Source of the DNA: Oscillospiraceae bacterium
GTDB taxonomy: Bacteria; Bacillota; Clostridia; Oscillospirales; Acutalibacteraceae
Assembly: GCA_910574995.1 (NCBI GenBank)
Contig: CAJTCS010000009.1
Span: 1-64,000 of the forward strand
DNA: 64,000 nucleotides
Direction of reading: 5' to 3'
This document shows positions 43,559 to 53,101 of this stretch, piece by piece. Within the stretch, counting starts at the first letter, position 1. Each line of letters opens with the position of its first letter. The notes below the pieces were generated by a model, which was given only the letters and a program-made list of their open reading frames with translations, had not been told where the DNA came from and did not search any database. The translations under genes and the position numbers were made by a program.

Positions 43559-45124
43559 TTAAAACCGCGAGAAGACGAACTTGCCCGACTGGGTCAGGTC
43601 ATCCTGGGTCCAGGCCCGGGTGGCAGGGGTGCCAGGGCGCAGGGCGGCCGAGGTCTCGTCCTTATCGCACAAAGACCAGTTGGCCCAGCTGATGCCCCGC
43701 TTCTCCAAAAAGTCCAGCCATTGGGCCGATTCGTCCAGGAACACGCCGCCGCTGCCATCTGCCCGGCTGGCGCCCCACTCGGAGACAAAAATGGGCAGCC
43801 CTTTCGCCATGGCCTGGTCGATGCGGTCCCGCAAGCCCTGCCCGTGGGTCCCCGCATAGAAATGCAGGGTGTACAGCAGGTTGCTCCCCTGCACCGGGTC
43901 GGCCGCAGCCAGGTGCACGTCCTGGCTCCAGGTACTGCTGCCAATCAGGATAACGCCCTTTGGCGACTGGGCCCGGATGGCCTTGACCAGCCGCTGGGCA
44001 TAGGGCTTGATATCCCGGGCCCAGTCCGCGCCGCCGTTGGGCTCGTTACAAATCTCATACAGCACGGCGGGCTGGTCCTTATACCGTTTGGCAATTTCCG
44101 TAAAGAAAGCTTCCGCTTCCTCCACATGGCTCATGGGGTTGCCGTCGGAGAGGATGTGCCAGTCTATAATGACATACATATCCTGGGCGATGGCCGCGTC
44201 CATGGCGGCAATGGCTTGTTTCTTTATAGCGTCCGGCTGGCTGAGATAGCCGTTCTCCCCGGTATACATGGCCACCCGGAACAGGTTTGCCCCAAAGCCG
44301 GCCGTGTTGGCGATGGCCTGCCGGGAGGCGAACTGGCCAAACCACTGGATGCCGTGGGAGCTCATGCCATGCAGGGCCACCGGGCTCCCCTTTTCGTTGC
44401 ACAGCTGGGTGCCCTTCACCTGCAGCCAGCCGTTCTCCGATACGCCCCCCTGGATGGTCTCTACCGGGCCGCTGGGCGTATCCGGCCCCCCCGGGGTGTA
44501 AGCGGGCAAATCCCCCGCCCGGTCCAAAGCCCGCTGGATGATGGCGCAAGCCTCGGCCCGGCTAAGGCGGCTTTCGGGCCGGAAGTTTCCGCTGTCGTCC
44601 CCCACCACCACTTTGGTGGCATAAGCCGCCAGCACCGCCTCGTAATAGCGGCCGTTCAGGGAGGCAAAGTCCCGTATTTTGGGGGACTCCGTGTTGTAAT
44701 CCCCACGGGCGTCGGGCAGAAGCGCCCGCATGACAATCTTCACGGCCAGCTGCCGGGTGATAGGCTTTTCGAACAGCTCCCCGGTGGGGGGGATTTCGTC
44801 CCAGTCGTACCAGCCCTTATCCAGGGCCTGCTGCATCCAGCCGGAGGCCCAGTGGCTGCTGGGTCCCGTCCCCTTAGGGATCCCCTTGCACCTGGCCACC
44901 ACGCTGACAAACTCGGAGGCGCTGATGGTGCGTTCCGGCTGGAAGGTACCGTCCGGATACCCGGCCAGGTACCGTTTTTCCGTCATTTTCGTGATGGGCG
45001 GCTCATACCAGGCCCCGGGCTTCACGTCCGGGTAGCCTGCCGCCTGGGCCGGGATCCCCGCCAGGAGGCCCCACAGCAGCAAGACCGCAAGCAGGAAAGC
45101 CGCGCCCCTTTTAGCCCTCTTCAT
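43559..45124 (-). CDS. SLH-anchored endoglucanase, GH5 family
   Basis: A 521-residue secreted protein: signal peptide (1-29), three SLH repeats (about 30-210, including AGYPDGTFQPERTISASEFV), a short linker rich in Pro and Gly, then a GH5 catalytic domain (about 235-510). The acid/base is Glu361 (YEICNEPNG) and the nucleophile Glu449 (IFVSEWGAS); the conserved WHILSDGNP and LYTLHFYAGTHG segments place it near subfamily GH5_2. It cleaves beta-1,4-glucan at the cell surface. It starts 40 bases after the MCP gene on the same strand, with AAGGGGG before the ATG, and a strong terminator follows. Confidence 0.93.
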   Translation of the reverse strand: MKRAKRGAAFLLAVLLLWGLLAGIPAQAAGYPDVKPGAWYEPPITKMTEKRYLAGYPDGTFQPERTISASEFVSVVARCKGIPKGTGPSSHWASGWMQQALDKGWYDWDEIPPTGELFEKPITRQLAVKIVMRALLPDARGDYNTESPKIRDFASLNGRYYEAVLAAYATKVVVGDDSGNFRPESRLSRAEACAIIQRALDRAGDLPAYTPGGPDTPSGPVETIQGGVSENGWLQVKGTQLCNEKGSPVALHGMSSHGIQWFGQFASRQAIANTAGFGANLFRVAMYTGENGYLSQPDAIKKQAIAAMDAAIAQDMYVIIDWHILSDGNPMSHVEEAEAFFTEIAKRYKDQPAVLYEICNEPNGGADWARDIKPYAQRLVKAIRAQSPKGVILIGSSTWSQDVHLAAADPVQGSNLLYTLHFYAGTHGQGLRDRIDQAMAKGLPIFVSEWGASRADGSGGVFLDESAQWLDFLEKRGISWANWSLCDKDETSAALRPGTPATRAWTQDDLTQSGKFVFSRF

Positions 45125-45164
45125 AAAAAACAGCCCCCTTCATGCCCCGCGGGCTTACAGCCGG

Positions 45165-46112
45165 TCAGGGCGAGGTGTTCTCCATGTCCCGTACAAAAGG
45201 CGGAAGCTGGGAGATCATGTTGTCCATATCCTCAAACATGGCGCTTTTGGTGGTGCCCAGGCGGCTGGCCAAGGCGATATGCTTCAGCACCTCCTGGTAC
45301 TGGTCCTTGATCTGGTCGAAAAACTTATAGATCACTTGCAGCTCCGCCTGGGACGTCTCGATGACGTTGGAAATCTCCGCCTGCACCGACACAGCCCCTT
45401 CCGCGGCGTCCGTGATGCTGCGGAAACTCTCGTCGGTCTGGGCCACAATGGCCGCGCCCTTGCCCATCGTATCCTGGGAGGAGGAGATGCTGCCGCTAAG
45501 CTGGCTGGCCCGGTCCTCCACATCGCCCACGCCGGCGTTCACTTCCCCGGCCAGGCTTTTAATCTCTTCCGCCAGCTCCTTGACCTGGGCCGCCACAACC
45601 GAGAACCCCCGGCCGGCCGCGCCCACCCGGGCCGCCTCGATCGAGGCGTTCAGCGCCAGGATGTTGGTTTCGTCCGCAATGGAGACGATCTTCCCCATGC
45701 AGTTCTGGATGCCCTTGATCGCGGCCTGCAGCTGGGCAAAGGTCCCGGCCATTTCTTCATAGGAATTCTGCACGGCCATGGAGATCCGCCCCAGCTCGGC
45801 CATCTGCCCCTGGGCCCCCTCCACGCTTTGGGCAATGCCGCTTCGCACCTGGCCGAACTGCTCGGCCGCCTGGTCGATATTGGAGAAGGAATCCCCCAGG
45901 TCCTGCAGCTTGGTCTGGAACAACTCCGCCTCCCGCAGCACGCTGGAAAAGGACGAATTCACCTGGCTCAGCTCCTGCAAAGAGGCCACCTCTTTCTGCA
46001 CCAGCTCCCGCTGGTATTCCCGCAGGCTGCCCGCCACATGCAGCACCGGGTACAGGCTTTTCCCCTCCGGGCGCCGCTGGTCCTTCCCCCTCTTTTTGTT
46101 AAACAAACCCAT
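45165..46112 (-). CDS. Soluble methyl-accepting chemotaxis protein
   Basis: This 315-residue protein has no membrane helix. Residues 30-110 form a coiled coil and the signalling hairpin tip at about 145-184 is well conserved ([38 protein letters not shown]). It should talk to CheA/CheW from the cytoplasm. It has no sensor domain of its own; the FIST-domain protein encoded 14 bases upstream probably supplies it. No other chemotaxis gene is in the window. Confidence 0.92.
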   Translation of the reverse strand: MGLFNKKRGKDQRRPEGKSLYPVLHVAGSLREYQRELVQKEVASLQELSQVNSSFSSVLREAELFQTKLQDLGDSFSNIDQAAEQFGQVRSGIAQSVEGAQGQMAELGRISMAVQNSYEEMAGTFAQLQAAIKGIQNCMGKIVSIADETNILALNASIEAARVGAAGRGFSVVAAQVKELAEEIKSLAGEVNAGVGDVEDRASQLSGSISSSQDTMGKGAAIVAQTDESFRSITDAAEGAVSVQAEISNVIETSQAELQVIYKFFDQIKDQYQEVLKHIALASRLGTTKSAMFEDMDNMISQLPPFVRDMENTSP

Positions 46113-46126
46113 CGCCTTCCCCTCCT

Positions 46127-47182
46127 TTACTCAAACACCACGCAGGTCATAGACTGGTTTACAAAACGGTTGTTGTAGTGCTCCCCATAGCCCACGAAGC
46201 CCGCGTGGTTCCCCAAGGCCGCCATGTCCTGCAGATAGGGCTGCATATAGTTATGCTGCGAGAACAGCTTATACCGGAACAGGCAGTTTACGGAAAAGAT
46301 TGCGGAGCGCCGGGGGAAATCGGCGCATATCTTCTGGATGGTCTCCCGGGTAATCGCCTTATAATCCCCCAGCTCCAAGAGGATCAGCACGTCCGAATCG
46401 TTCACCTGCCGGAAACAGGCCAGGGCGTTGCCCCGCACCTCTTTGATTGAGATGATGCAGGTGTCGTCCCCGTTCAGCTTGCCAAAGGGGTTCTGGAAAG
46501 TGCGCGTCAAAATCTCCTCGTCTGTCACGTGAAGGATATCCTTATACACCTGCTTGGCGGGCTTCCCGTTCAAAGAGCCCAATATGTAGTTGGCCCGGTC
46601 TGTGTTCGAGGCGATGAACCGGTAATTCCCCAGCTGGTGGTAGATGTTCTCCTTATAGGTCTTTACCCGGCCGTTCTGGTTGCGTACCAGCCCGTAGGCC
46701 ACGGCGTCCTGATACACGCGCCCGTTGGCCGAAACCTTGCCCTGGTCCCCGGTCCCCCCCACCAGGGGGATGCCGCGCTTGCGCAGGGCCGTGTTGATGG
46801 TGGTCAGCACGCAGGCGTCGTTGCCGCTGCAAAAATCGATACACACGGTGTTCTCGCCAGAGCCCCCCACCTGTTTCATGCCGTCCTCCAGCCGCTGGAT
46901 GTATTTCACCGGCATGGCGGATACCTCTTCCAGTACATTGGACACCGCCGTAACGCCGCCGTAAAAGGCGACCACCCCCACGCCGCTTTCCACCACCCGC
47001 GCCTGATAGCTCATTCCGATACATCCTATGCTGGGCACGCCGGGGAACTTCCTCTCCAGTGCCTCCACATGTTTTTCAAACTGTTTGTCGTTGGATAATA
47101 ACATGATGAACTGAGGGGCATGTAGGCCGCGGAGCGCCTCCTCCAGGTCACCGCTCTGGCTCATACCGAAAAACTGCTTCAT
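46127..47182 (-). CDS. FIST domain sensory protein
   Basis: This 351-residue soluble protein has FIST_N (about 30-200: [40 protein letters not shown]) and FIST_C (about 210-345: [40 protein letters not shown]). FIST is predicted to bind small ligands such as amino acids and occurs with chemotaxis or signalling modules. It is the first gene of a run with the soluble MCP and GH5 genes, behind a consensus promoter (47302-47330). GAGGAGGG lies about 12 bases before the ATG. Confidence 0.9.
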   Translation of the reverse strand: MKQFFGMSQSGDLEEALRGLHAPQFIMLLSNDKQFEKHVEALERKFPGVPSIGCIGMSYQARVVESGVGVVAFYGGVTAVSNVLEEVSAMPVKYIQRLEDGMKQVGGSGENTVCIDFCSGNDACVLTTINTALRKRGIPLVGGTGDQGKVSANGRVYQDAVAYGLVRNQNGRVKTYKENIYHQLGNYRFIASNTDRANYILGSLNGKPAKQVYKDILHVTDEEILTRTFQNPFGKLNGDDTCIISIKEVRGNALACFRQVNDSDVLILLELGDYKAITRETIQKICADFPRRSAIFSVNCLFRYKLFSQHNYMQPYLQDMAALGNHAGFVGYGEHYNNRFVNQSMTCVVFE

Positions 47183-47301
47183 GCTGCTGTCGCCCTCCTC
47201 TAGATTCGCAATACCATCCGGCCGTGGGAGCCCTCCGCCAGCTGTTTATCGTAAAACGGCGGGCGCGCCCGCCCCATTGCTTATGGCTCCAAGTCTTTTC
47301 A

Positions 47302-47330
47302 ATTATACTGGAAAAGCGGAAGGGTGTCAA
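47302..47330 (-). promoter_or_regulatory. Consensus promoter of the FIST/MCP/GH5 run
   Basis: On the minus strand TTGACA (47330-47325), a 17-base spacer and TATAAT (47307-47302): a perfect vegetative promoter. The leader to the FIST start is about 115 bases. Confidence 0.85.
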
Positions 47331-47460
47331 CCGTATAGCCAAAGAAGTTGCGGGCGCCCCGGCTTTGTCCCGCCAGGGCGCCCGCACAGGCCGCCGTATA
47401 CCCCATCCTATGCCGGACATACCAGGATGGCCCTATTGGGAAGGGCTGGCCGGCACGCCT

Positions 47461-49017
47461 TTAGTGCTGTACATCCTCGCCTGCCAAAGCCTCCATCAGG
47501 TAGAAGGGGGGCAGGTAGGAGTCGATGAGGCTGAACAATTTGTCGTCATAGTTGGTGCGGACCTCGCATTCTTGGTCAAAGATCATGGTGGGCTCGGCTT
47601 CCGGCGTGACGGCCGGCCACTGGGGCAGCAGCGCCATGTTGGGGTCGCCTGTCTTGGCAAAGGCCATGAACGCGCCAAAGATCCGGCTTTCCAGCTTGTC
47701 AAAGCCCGGGGCGGCGCAAACCTCCACCTTGTCCGTGTTGTGGAAGAAGAAGGGGATGTCCGAGCAATGCCAGGCGATCTTGTTGTGATGGATGGGGAAC
47801 TCCAGGGTAAAGTTGTACAAGTATACCTTGGCTTTGCCCCCCTGGGCATGCAGGCGCGCCAGCTCCTTCGAGGGCTGGCGGAAAGCCCGGTCCACTGCCA
47901 GCAGGTCGGTGGGGTACTTGCCGGGGTACGCCTGCGCAAAGGCGGCGATCATCTCCTGGGCATGCTCACCGTACACGGCCGCCACCTTCTCTTCCGCTTC
48001 CGCAGGGGACAGCTTGGCTTTATCATACGCATTGGGGGCAAAGGCAAACTCGCCAAACACCGTGCCCACCAGCAGGGGGACGTCGTAGGCGTGCTCCCGG
48101 AAGCCGTATTCCACAGGGCCGCCCTTGTAATAGTCGTTCACCAGGGGGCCGCCGCCGATATAGCCGCCCGCCTTGGCCACCGCCGGGGACACCTTCTTAT
48201 ACGCGTTTACCAGCTCGTAATAGGGCACCTCTTCCAGCTTTTCCACCAGGTCTACCGGTATGCCCAGCTCGGCCAGCAACGCTTCCACAATCGCCCTGCC
48301 ATCGCCGGTACAGGCAGACAAGCTGCGCTTGTCCCCCACGCCGCTCATGATAAGCCCCTTGTGGAACAGGCCGTCCGCCGCCTCAATCTGCATCAGGTCG
48401 GCCACCTTCATGCCGCCGCCAGACTGGCCGAACACGGTCACGTTCTCCGGGTCGCCGCCGAACGCCTCAATGTTGTCGTGTATCCACTGCAGGGCGGCCA
48501 CCATGTCCGCGTGGCCCGCGTTCCCAGAGTTCGCGTATTTTTCCCCAAAGGGGGACAGGTCCAGGTAGCCCAGGATGTTCAGCCGGTGGTTGATGGACAC
48601 CACCACCACGTCGCCTTCCATGCACATGTTGTAGCCGTCATAGGCCACCTGTTCGATGGAAGAGCCCGCGAAATACCCGCCGCCGTGCAGCCACACGATG
48701 ACCGGGGCCTTTGTGCCCTTCCCCAACGACTTGGTCCAGATGTTCAGGTTCTGGCAATGCTCGTCCTGGGGCCAATACCGGTGGGGCACCATCAGCTCCG
48801 AGGTGGGGGTGTCCTGGTTTGCCAGGGGGCATACGAACCCATAGGAACACACGTCCCGCACCCCTTCCCAAGAGGTGGGCTTGGGCATCTGGAAGCGGTC
48901 CGCCCAGGCATAGGGGACGCCCTTGAAGATATAGGCCCCGTTATAGAAGTAGCCCTTCAGCTTGCCGCCGGTGGTCTCAATGACGGGGATGCCGTCCCGC
49001 CGGAATTCTCGTACCAT
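47461..49017 (-). CDS. Type B carboxylesterase
   Basis: 518 residues from ATG 49017 (GGAGG eight bases upstream), without a signal peptide, so cytoplasmic. The oxyanion loop HGGG (111-114), nucleophile Ser199 in FGQSGGG, an acidic residue in GTVFGEF (Glu323) and His417 in AWHCSDIPF are in order. Such enzymes hydrolyse esters of short acids. With the surface esterases and GH39-type regulator nearby it may process imported acylated sugars. It stands alone, convergent to nothing. Confidence 0.9.
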   Translation of the reverse strand: MVREFRRDGIPVIETTGGKLKGYFYNGAYIFKGVPYAWADRFQMPKPTSWEGVRDVCSYGFVCPLANQDTPTSELMVPHRYWPQDEHCQNLNIWTKSLGKGTKAPVIVWLHGGGYFAGSSIEQVAYDGYNMCMEGDVVVVSINHRLNILGYLDLSPFGEKYANSGNAGHADMVAALQWIHDNIEAFGGDPENVTVFGQSGGGMKVADLMQIEAADGLFHKGLIMSGVGDKRSLSACTGDGRAIVEALLAELGIPVDLVEKLEEVPYYELVNAYKKVSPAVAKAGGYIGGGPLVNDYYKGGPVEYGFREHAYDVPLLVGTVFGEFAFAPNAYDKAKLSPAEAEEKVAAVYGEHAQEMIAAFAQAYPGKYPTDLLAVDRAFRQPSKELARLHAQGGKAKVYLYNFTLEFPIHHNKIAWHCSDIPFFFHNTDKVEVCAAPGFDKLESRIFGAFMAFAKTGDPNMALLPQWPAVTPEAEPTMIFDQECEVRTNYDDKLFSLIDSYLPPFYLMEALAGEDVQH

Positions 49018-49255
49018 ATGTTTTTCCTCCAATCATAATATCTTGGGCGCGCCGCTGCGGGCCCAGGCGGGGCTATCCCCCGCCATATAAAATTATAAAT
49101 CAAAGCCGCCCGTTTTTTCTATCGGTTTCTTTCCTTATTCACCGGCTTTTTTTCCGCCTTTGTTCCCGCCACCTTTCCACGCACGGCCAAAAAGTCGAAT
49201 TTTGATGATAAAAAAAGCAGATTTCCGATACTATTTTCACACTGCTTCCCTTTTA

Positions 49256-51703
49256 TCACGATTTCAGCACACGGACCAGCCATACATCCAGGGGGTCCAG
49301 GCTGGCCTTTATGTCCAATTCCCCTCCAAGGGCCTGGGCTTCCTCCCGCCGGTACTGGGGCCGGGAAAGGTCCCACAGCAAGCCCCGTTCCTCTTCCGTC
49401 AGCGGGTCTGGCGCGCCCATCCGCACCCAGGCGTCAAAGCTGCTGCCCCCTTCCCGGGTAACACCATACCAGCGCAGCTGGTATGCGCCGGGCTCCAGGT
49501 TTTCCAGGCGGAGGTAAAAGGCCTGGCGCTTTTGGGGCAGGAACACCTGGTAGCGGCTGGTGCGGGTCATGTTCACCAGGTGGCGGTAGCGGTACAGCCG
49601 GTCGTAATGGGTATAGTTATATAAGAATACCTGTACCTCTTCCCCACGCTGGGTCACACAGTACCCATCGCCCTGGGCAACCAGCCGGTCGCCCAGGCTG
49701 GCCAGCAGCTCTATGGCCCGGCAGGCGCTTTTGGGGATATCGTTCTTGGTGAACAGCCCAAAGCCCCCGTGGAAGGTATCCCCCGCCGGCGGCACCTCGT
49801 CCAGCCGGTCGTTCAGGGCAAAATACCCCATGCCGTCCAACAGGCTGTTGTTCTCCAGCGCGTTCTTGAACAGGTAGGCGGATTTATAGCAGGTATCGTT
49901 GCACAGGTCGCGCTGCCAGATGTTGTTGCTCCACTCCTCTAGGAACAAGGGGCGCCCCCCCATCCCAGAGCCCTCCATCAGCCTGCGCATCTCGGCTGTG
50001 GCGTGGCGGATATACTCCCAGTCCCCGCTTACGGCATACGGGAAGCTTTCGTTGTTGCGGACCAGCTGCAGGCCCGTTTCCTCCGGCTCGGCCCCCACGC
50101 CCAGGCCCGCAAAGGACCGGAACGTGACCACGTCCGGGAGGCAGCGGTTTTTCCGGCACATCTCTATATACCAGCCCCATATCCCGGCCGGGTCCGTACA
50201 GCCCGGCCCGCAGGTCTGCGCCCCGGGGCAGGCGGCCCGCAGCCCCCGGCACGCCGCGCTGTACACCTCCCCATATTCCTCTGGGCTGCACATGCCCAGC
50301 CCCGTGTAATCGGGAGGCAGCCAGGGGGCAAACAGCCACGAGCACACCTGCCTTTCCCCATACCGCCCCACTAAGTGGCTGGCCAGCCGTTCTACCAGCC
50401 CCTGCCACTGGGCCACGTCTTTTGGCAGTGAAAACACCCCGGTACGCATGGTCTCCATGATAGGCTTTTGGGCCAGAAGGCCCGGCATATGCCCCAGCTC
50501 CAGCATGGGCTTCGCCCCCACCGACAAAATGAAATCCGCCACCTCGTCCACATAGGCAAAGTTTAAAACGGCCTCTCCGTTCATGTCCAGGCGCAGCAGG
50601 CACATGTCGTCGTCCAATACGCCTTTCACCCGGATAAACTGGAAGCCTACCTTTTCCTGCAGCTGCCGCACTTCCCGCTGCAGGGCCGCGTCTGCTAGGC
50701 CCCGGGCATAGCCCGCGTTCAGGATCCGCCTCCAGCTTTGGGGCATGCGCCTGCCCTTTGAAGCCAGGCTGGCCCGCACCTCCCGCACCTGCTCGGCCGG
50801 CGGGGCCTGCCCGGCGGGCTGCCCGGCCCATTTCATCAGGGGGGAGAACACGTCCTGCCCCCCTTCCCCCGCCTCTTCTCCCAAATGGGCCTGCCCGCCC
50901 TTCCCTTGGCCCCGGCGGTACTCCCCGGGGGTGGCCCCCCGGTACCGCTTAAACGCCTGGATCATGGCGTTCACATTGGGGAAGCCGCTTGTAAAGGCGA
51001 TCTCGGCCAAAGTGCCCTTGCCTGCCATCAGCCGCGCCGCATGGGAAACCCGCAGCATGGCCACATAGCTGGTGAACGGCACGCCCAAATGCCTGGTAAA
51101 GCTGCGGGAGACAGCCCCTGGGCTTAAAAAGGTCTTCCGGCTTAGGTCCTCCAGGGTAATATTCTCCTGATAATGCTCTTGGATATACCGCACAGCCGCC
51201 TGCAGGGCCGCCCACCCCCCCTGGCCGGGCGGGGCCGCCTGCCCTTCCTCCAGGAAATAGCGGGCCAGGTCTTCCAGCACCGCCATGGCATAGCTTTTCA
51301 GGGCCGGCCGTTCGTGCTTATACAGGTTCTGAAACGCCCGGGCCAGGTCACGGCGCAGCACGTCGAAAGCCTCCTGTTTGTCCTCCGCCAAAAGGAACGA
51401 CCGGCAGTCCACCCGCTGCCGCAGCAGCTCGGGGGCCATGGCCGCCAGGAACTCCAGGGAAAGGGAAAAAGACAGGGCCGCGCCCCCCGCCTCCAGCTGC
51501 AGGTCCTGCAGCTCAAAGCTGTTCACCACAAAAATGTCGTCCCCGTTCAAGGCGTAGGCCGCCTTCAGCCCCGGGGAATACAGCCTTCCCCTGCCCCGCA
51601 GCAGGAAAATGACCTCCAGCCCCGGCCGCCACAGGGGGCGTGGGGTATCGGCACGCAGCAGCTCGAACCAAAACTCCTGCCCGCCCCTTGGAAGCGCCTG
51701 CAT
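49256..51703 (-). CDS. AraC-type regulator fused to a GH39-like domain
   Basis: 815 residues from ATG 51703 (AGGAGG eight bases upstream). An N-terminal cupin-like domain (1-150) and an AraC helix-turn-helix pair (about 168-262: ENITLEDLSRKTFLSPGAVS; EIAFTSGFPNVNAMIQAFKR) are followed by a GH39 (beta-xylosidase) TIM barrel and beta-domain (about 320-815). The nucleophile region LFLEEWSNN keeps Glu590, but where GH39 has the acid/base W-N-E-P this protein has WLFAPW (456-461), so the acid/base Glu is absent. The domain is probably a sugar sensor, not an enzyme. It likely controls neighbouring sugar genes. There is no signal peptide. Confidence 0.88.
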   Translation of the reverse strand: MQALPRGGQEFWFELLRADTPRPLWRPGLEVIFLLRGRGRLYSPGLKAAYALNGDDIFVVNSFELQDLQLEAGGAALSFSLSLEFLAAMAPELLRQRVDCRSFLLAEDKQEAFDVLRRDLARAFQNLYKHERPALKSYAMAVLEDLARYFLEEGQAAPPGQGGWAALQAAVRYIQEHYQENITLEDLSRKTFLSPGAVSRSFTRHLGVPFTSYVAMLRVSHAARLMAGKGTLAEIAFTSGFPNVNAMIQAFKRYRGATPGEYRRGQGKGGQAHLGEEAGEGGQDVFSPLMKWAGQPAGQAPPAEQVREVRASLASKGRRMPQSWRRILNAGYARGLADAALQREVRQLQEKVGFQFIRVKGVLDDDMCLLRLDMNGEAVLNFAYVDEVADFILSVGAKPMLELGHMPGLLAQKPIMETMRTGVFSLPKDVAQWQGLVERLASHLVGRYGERQVCSWLFAPWLPPDYTGLGMCSPEEYGEVYSAACRGLRAACPGAQTCGPGCTDPAGIWGWYIEMCRKNRCLPDVVTFRSFAGLGVGAEPEETGLQLVRNNESFPYAVSGDWEYIRHATAEMRRLMEGSGMGGRPLFLEEWSNNIWQRDLCNDTCYKSAYLFKNALENNSLLDGMGYFALNDRLDEVPPAGDTFHGGFGLFTKNDIPKSACRAIELLASLGDRLVAQGDGYCVTQRGEEVQVFLYNYTHYDRLYRYRHLVNMTRTSRYQVFLPQKRQAFYLRLENLEPGAYQLRWYGVTREGGSSFDAWVRMGAPDPLTEEERGLLWDLSRPQYRREEAQALGGELDIKASLDPLDVWLVRVLKS

Positions 51704-51749
51704 GGCCGCCCCTCCTCTCTCCGTAATATGCCTTACCGCAAAAAGCGAA

Positions 51750-51769
51750 GCCCTCCCCATGGGGAGGGC
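51750..51769 (-). terminator. Terminator after the sugar isomerase gene
   Basis: The perfect palindrome GCCCTCCCC-AT-GGGGAGGGC is followed on the minus strand by TTCGCTTTTT. It separates the isomerase from the regulator gene downstream. Confidence 0.7.
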
Positions 51770-51783
51770 CGCCGTATGCCGTC

Positions 51784-52668
51784 TTATTTGATATTTGCCT
51801 TCAGCCAGGCCGCGTCGTCTGCGATGCACTTGTCGTGCTCGTCATAGAAGCCTTCCCGCTCAATAACCCAGAAAGCCTCGAAGCTCTGCTCGTCCAGGGC
51901 GTCCTTAATGGCCTGCCAGTTCATGTTGGACTCAGGCGCGCCCATCTTGCACTGGACAGCGAAACGCTGCTGCCGCTTGGGGTCTGCGTTCATGGCGTTG
52001 AAGTTGTCCAGCATCTTCTGGCGCTCTTCCAGGCTCATCTGGGCCGCCTTGGCAAAGGGGCTCTCGCCGGGGCCTTCCTTGGCGGATTTCGGCTGGGGCC
52101 CAGGCCCCAGGATCTTGCAGTTCTCCTTTACGTGGATGGCCACGATGCGGTCCTTGAAACGCCGGATAAGGCTGGGGGGATACGAGCCGCCCACAGTGGC
52201 CCAGCCGCAGTCCAGCTGGAAGAAGAACTTGCTGGAATTGTTGGCCATGTGCTCGATCAGGGGCAGGCCTTCGTCTACATAGAACTCCTTCTCGTGGTTG
52301 TGGTAGCCCACCTTGACGCCATAGGGCTCGGCCATCTCCGCCATAGCGTCCAGCTCCTTCGCAACGGCAATGGCTTCCTCCTTGTTGCAGAAGTCGGTGC
52401 TGGCCCAGATAACGGCCTTGCCGCCTAAGGCGGCCATTTTCTTCACAATCTCCTCGGTGGGCTTGGCATGAACCGAGACGATCTCCAGGCCGGTCTCGGC
52501 CGCCCACTTCTTGATATCCTCCACGTCGTTGTCCAGGTCTACCGGCAGCAGCTCCACGCCGTCGAAGCCCAGGGATTTAATAGTTTGGAACTTCTCCAGC
52601 AGCGTGGGGCCCAGGCCCAGATAGCTGGCAATGCCGCCAAAGGAATATGTACCGATATTGACTTTCAT
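51784..52668 (-). CDS. Sugar phosphate isomerase/epimerase (IolE-like TIM barrel)
   Basis: 294 residues, AP-endonuclease-2-like barrel: GFDGVELLPVDLDNDVEDIK, VSVHAKPTEEIVKKMAALGG, VKVGYHNHEKEFY (His/Glu), FQLDCGWATVGG (Asp), IVAIHVKENC (His) and VIEREGFYDE (Glu) give the metal site of inosose dehydratase or epimerase relatives. AGGAGG lies eight bases before the ATG and a good promoter is at 52707-52735. It is followed by a terminator and then the AraC-GH39 gene on the same strand. Confidence 0.9.
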   Translation of the reverse strand: MKVNIGTYSFGGIASYLGLGPTLLEKFQTIKSLGFDGVELLPVDLDNDVEDIKKWAAETGLEIVSVHAKPTEEIVKKMAALGGKAVIWASTDFCNKEEAIAVAKELDAMAEMAEPYGVKVGYHNHEKEFYVDEGLPLIEHMANNSSKFFFQLDCGWATVGGSYPPSLIRRFKDRIVAIHVKENCKILGPGPQPKSAKEGPGESPFAKAAQMSLEERQKMLDNFNAMNADPKRQQRFAVQCKMGAPESNMNWQAIKDALDEQSFEAFWVIEREGFYDEHDKCIADDAAWLKANIK

Positions 52669-52706
52669 AGCAGGTTCCTCCTGTGGTCCATATTTTTCTG
52701 TATATC

Positions 52707-52735
52707 AGGATAACACGGATCACGCCCCTTGTCAA
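52707..52735 (-). promoter_or_regulatory. Promoter of the sugar isomerase gene
   Basis: On the minus strand TTGACA (52735-52730), a 17-base spacer and TATCCT (52712-52707), about 40 bases upstream of the ATG. Confidence 0.75.
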
Positions 52736-53101
52736 TACACCCATAAAAAGTTTTGTTTTCCCGGGATTATTGGCGGAATATTACAACACCCTGCCCTTCG
52801 CCTGTTCCCTACATCGCGGGGTGGGACGCCGCCCTTTTCCAAAAAACCATATTCAGCAAGGCGCAATACCCTTTATATCATTAAAATATGCTGTTTTTAT
52901 CACGAAAATATGCCATATCCCGGCTTACAGGGCCGCTTAGGCATCCAAAAACACAAAAACCCCATCGATACTGGCGGAAAAACCAATAGAAAAGCCGGGC
53001 GGCCCTATAGTATACTTATATCTTGCAAGGCCATATGGGCCGGTTTTGTGATATTATAATTTTATTGTTAAGCTTTTAGCTGGCAGAAAGGAAAGAACAA
53101 C
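52736..53101. other. Intergenic region between divergent genes
   Basis: No gene is seen. TATAAT at 53055-53060 is a possible -10 for the MBL-fold gene, without a matching -35. Short repeats of AAAATATGC occur at 52884 and 52914. Confidence 0.45.

Noticed and set aside
43721-45310. Plus-strand open frame of 529 codons
   Set aside because: Antisense to the GH5 gene, no domain, no start signal.
47224-49038. Plus-strand open frame of 604 codons
   Set aside because: It lies antisense to the carboxylesterase with its intact catalytic residues. The composition (His, Gly, Val-rich) is that of a shadow frame.
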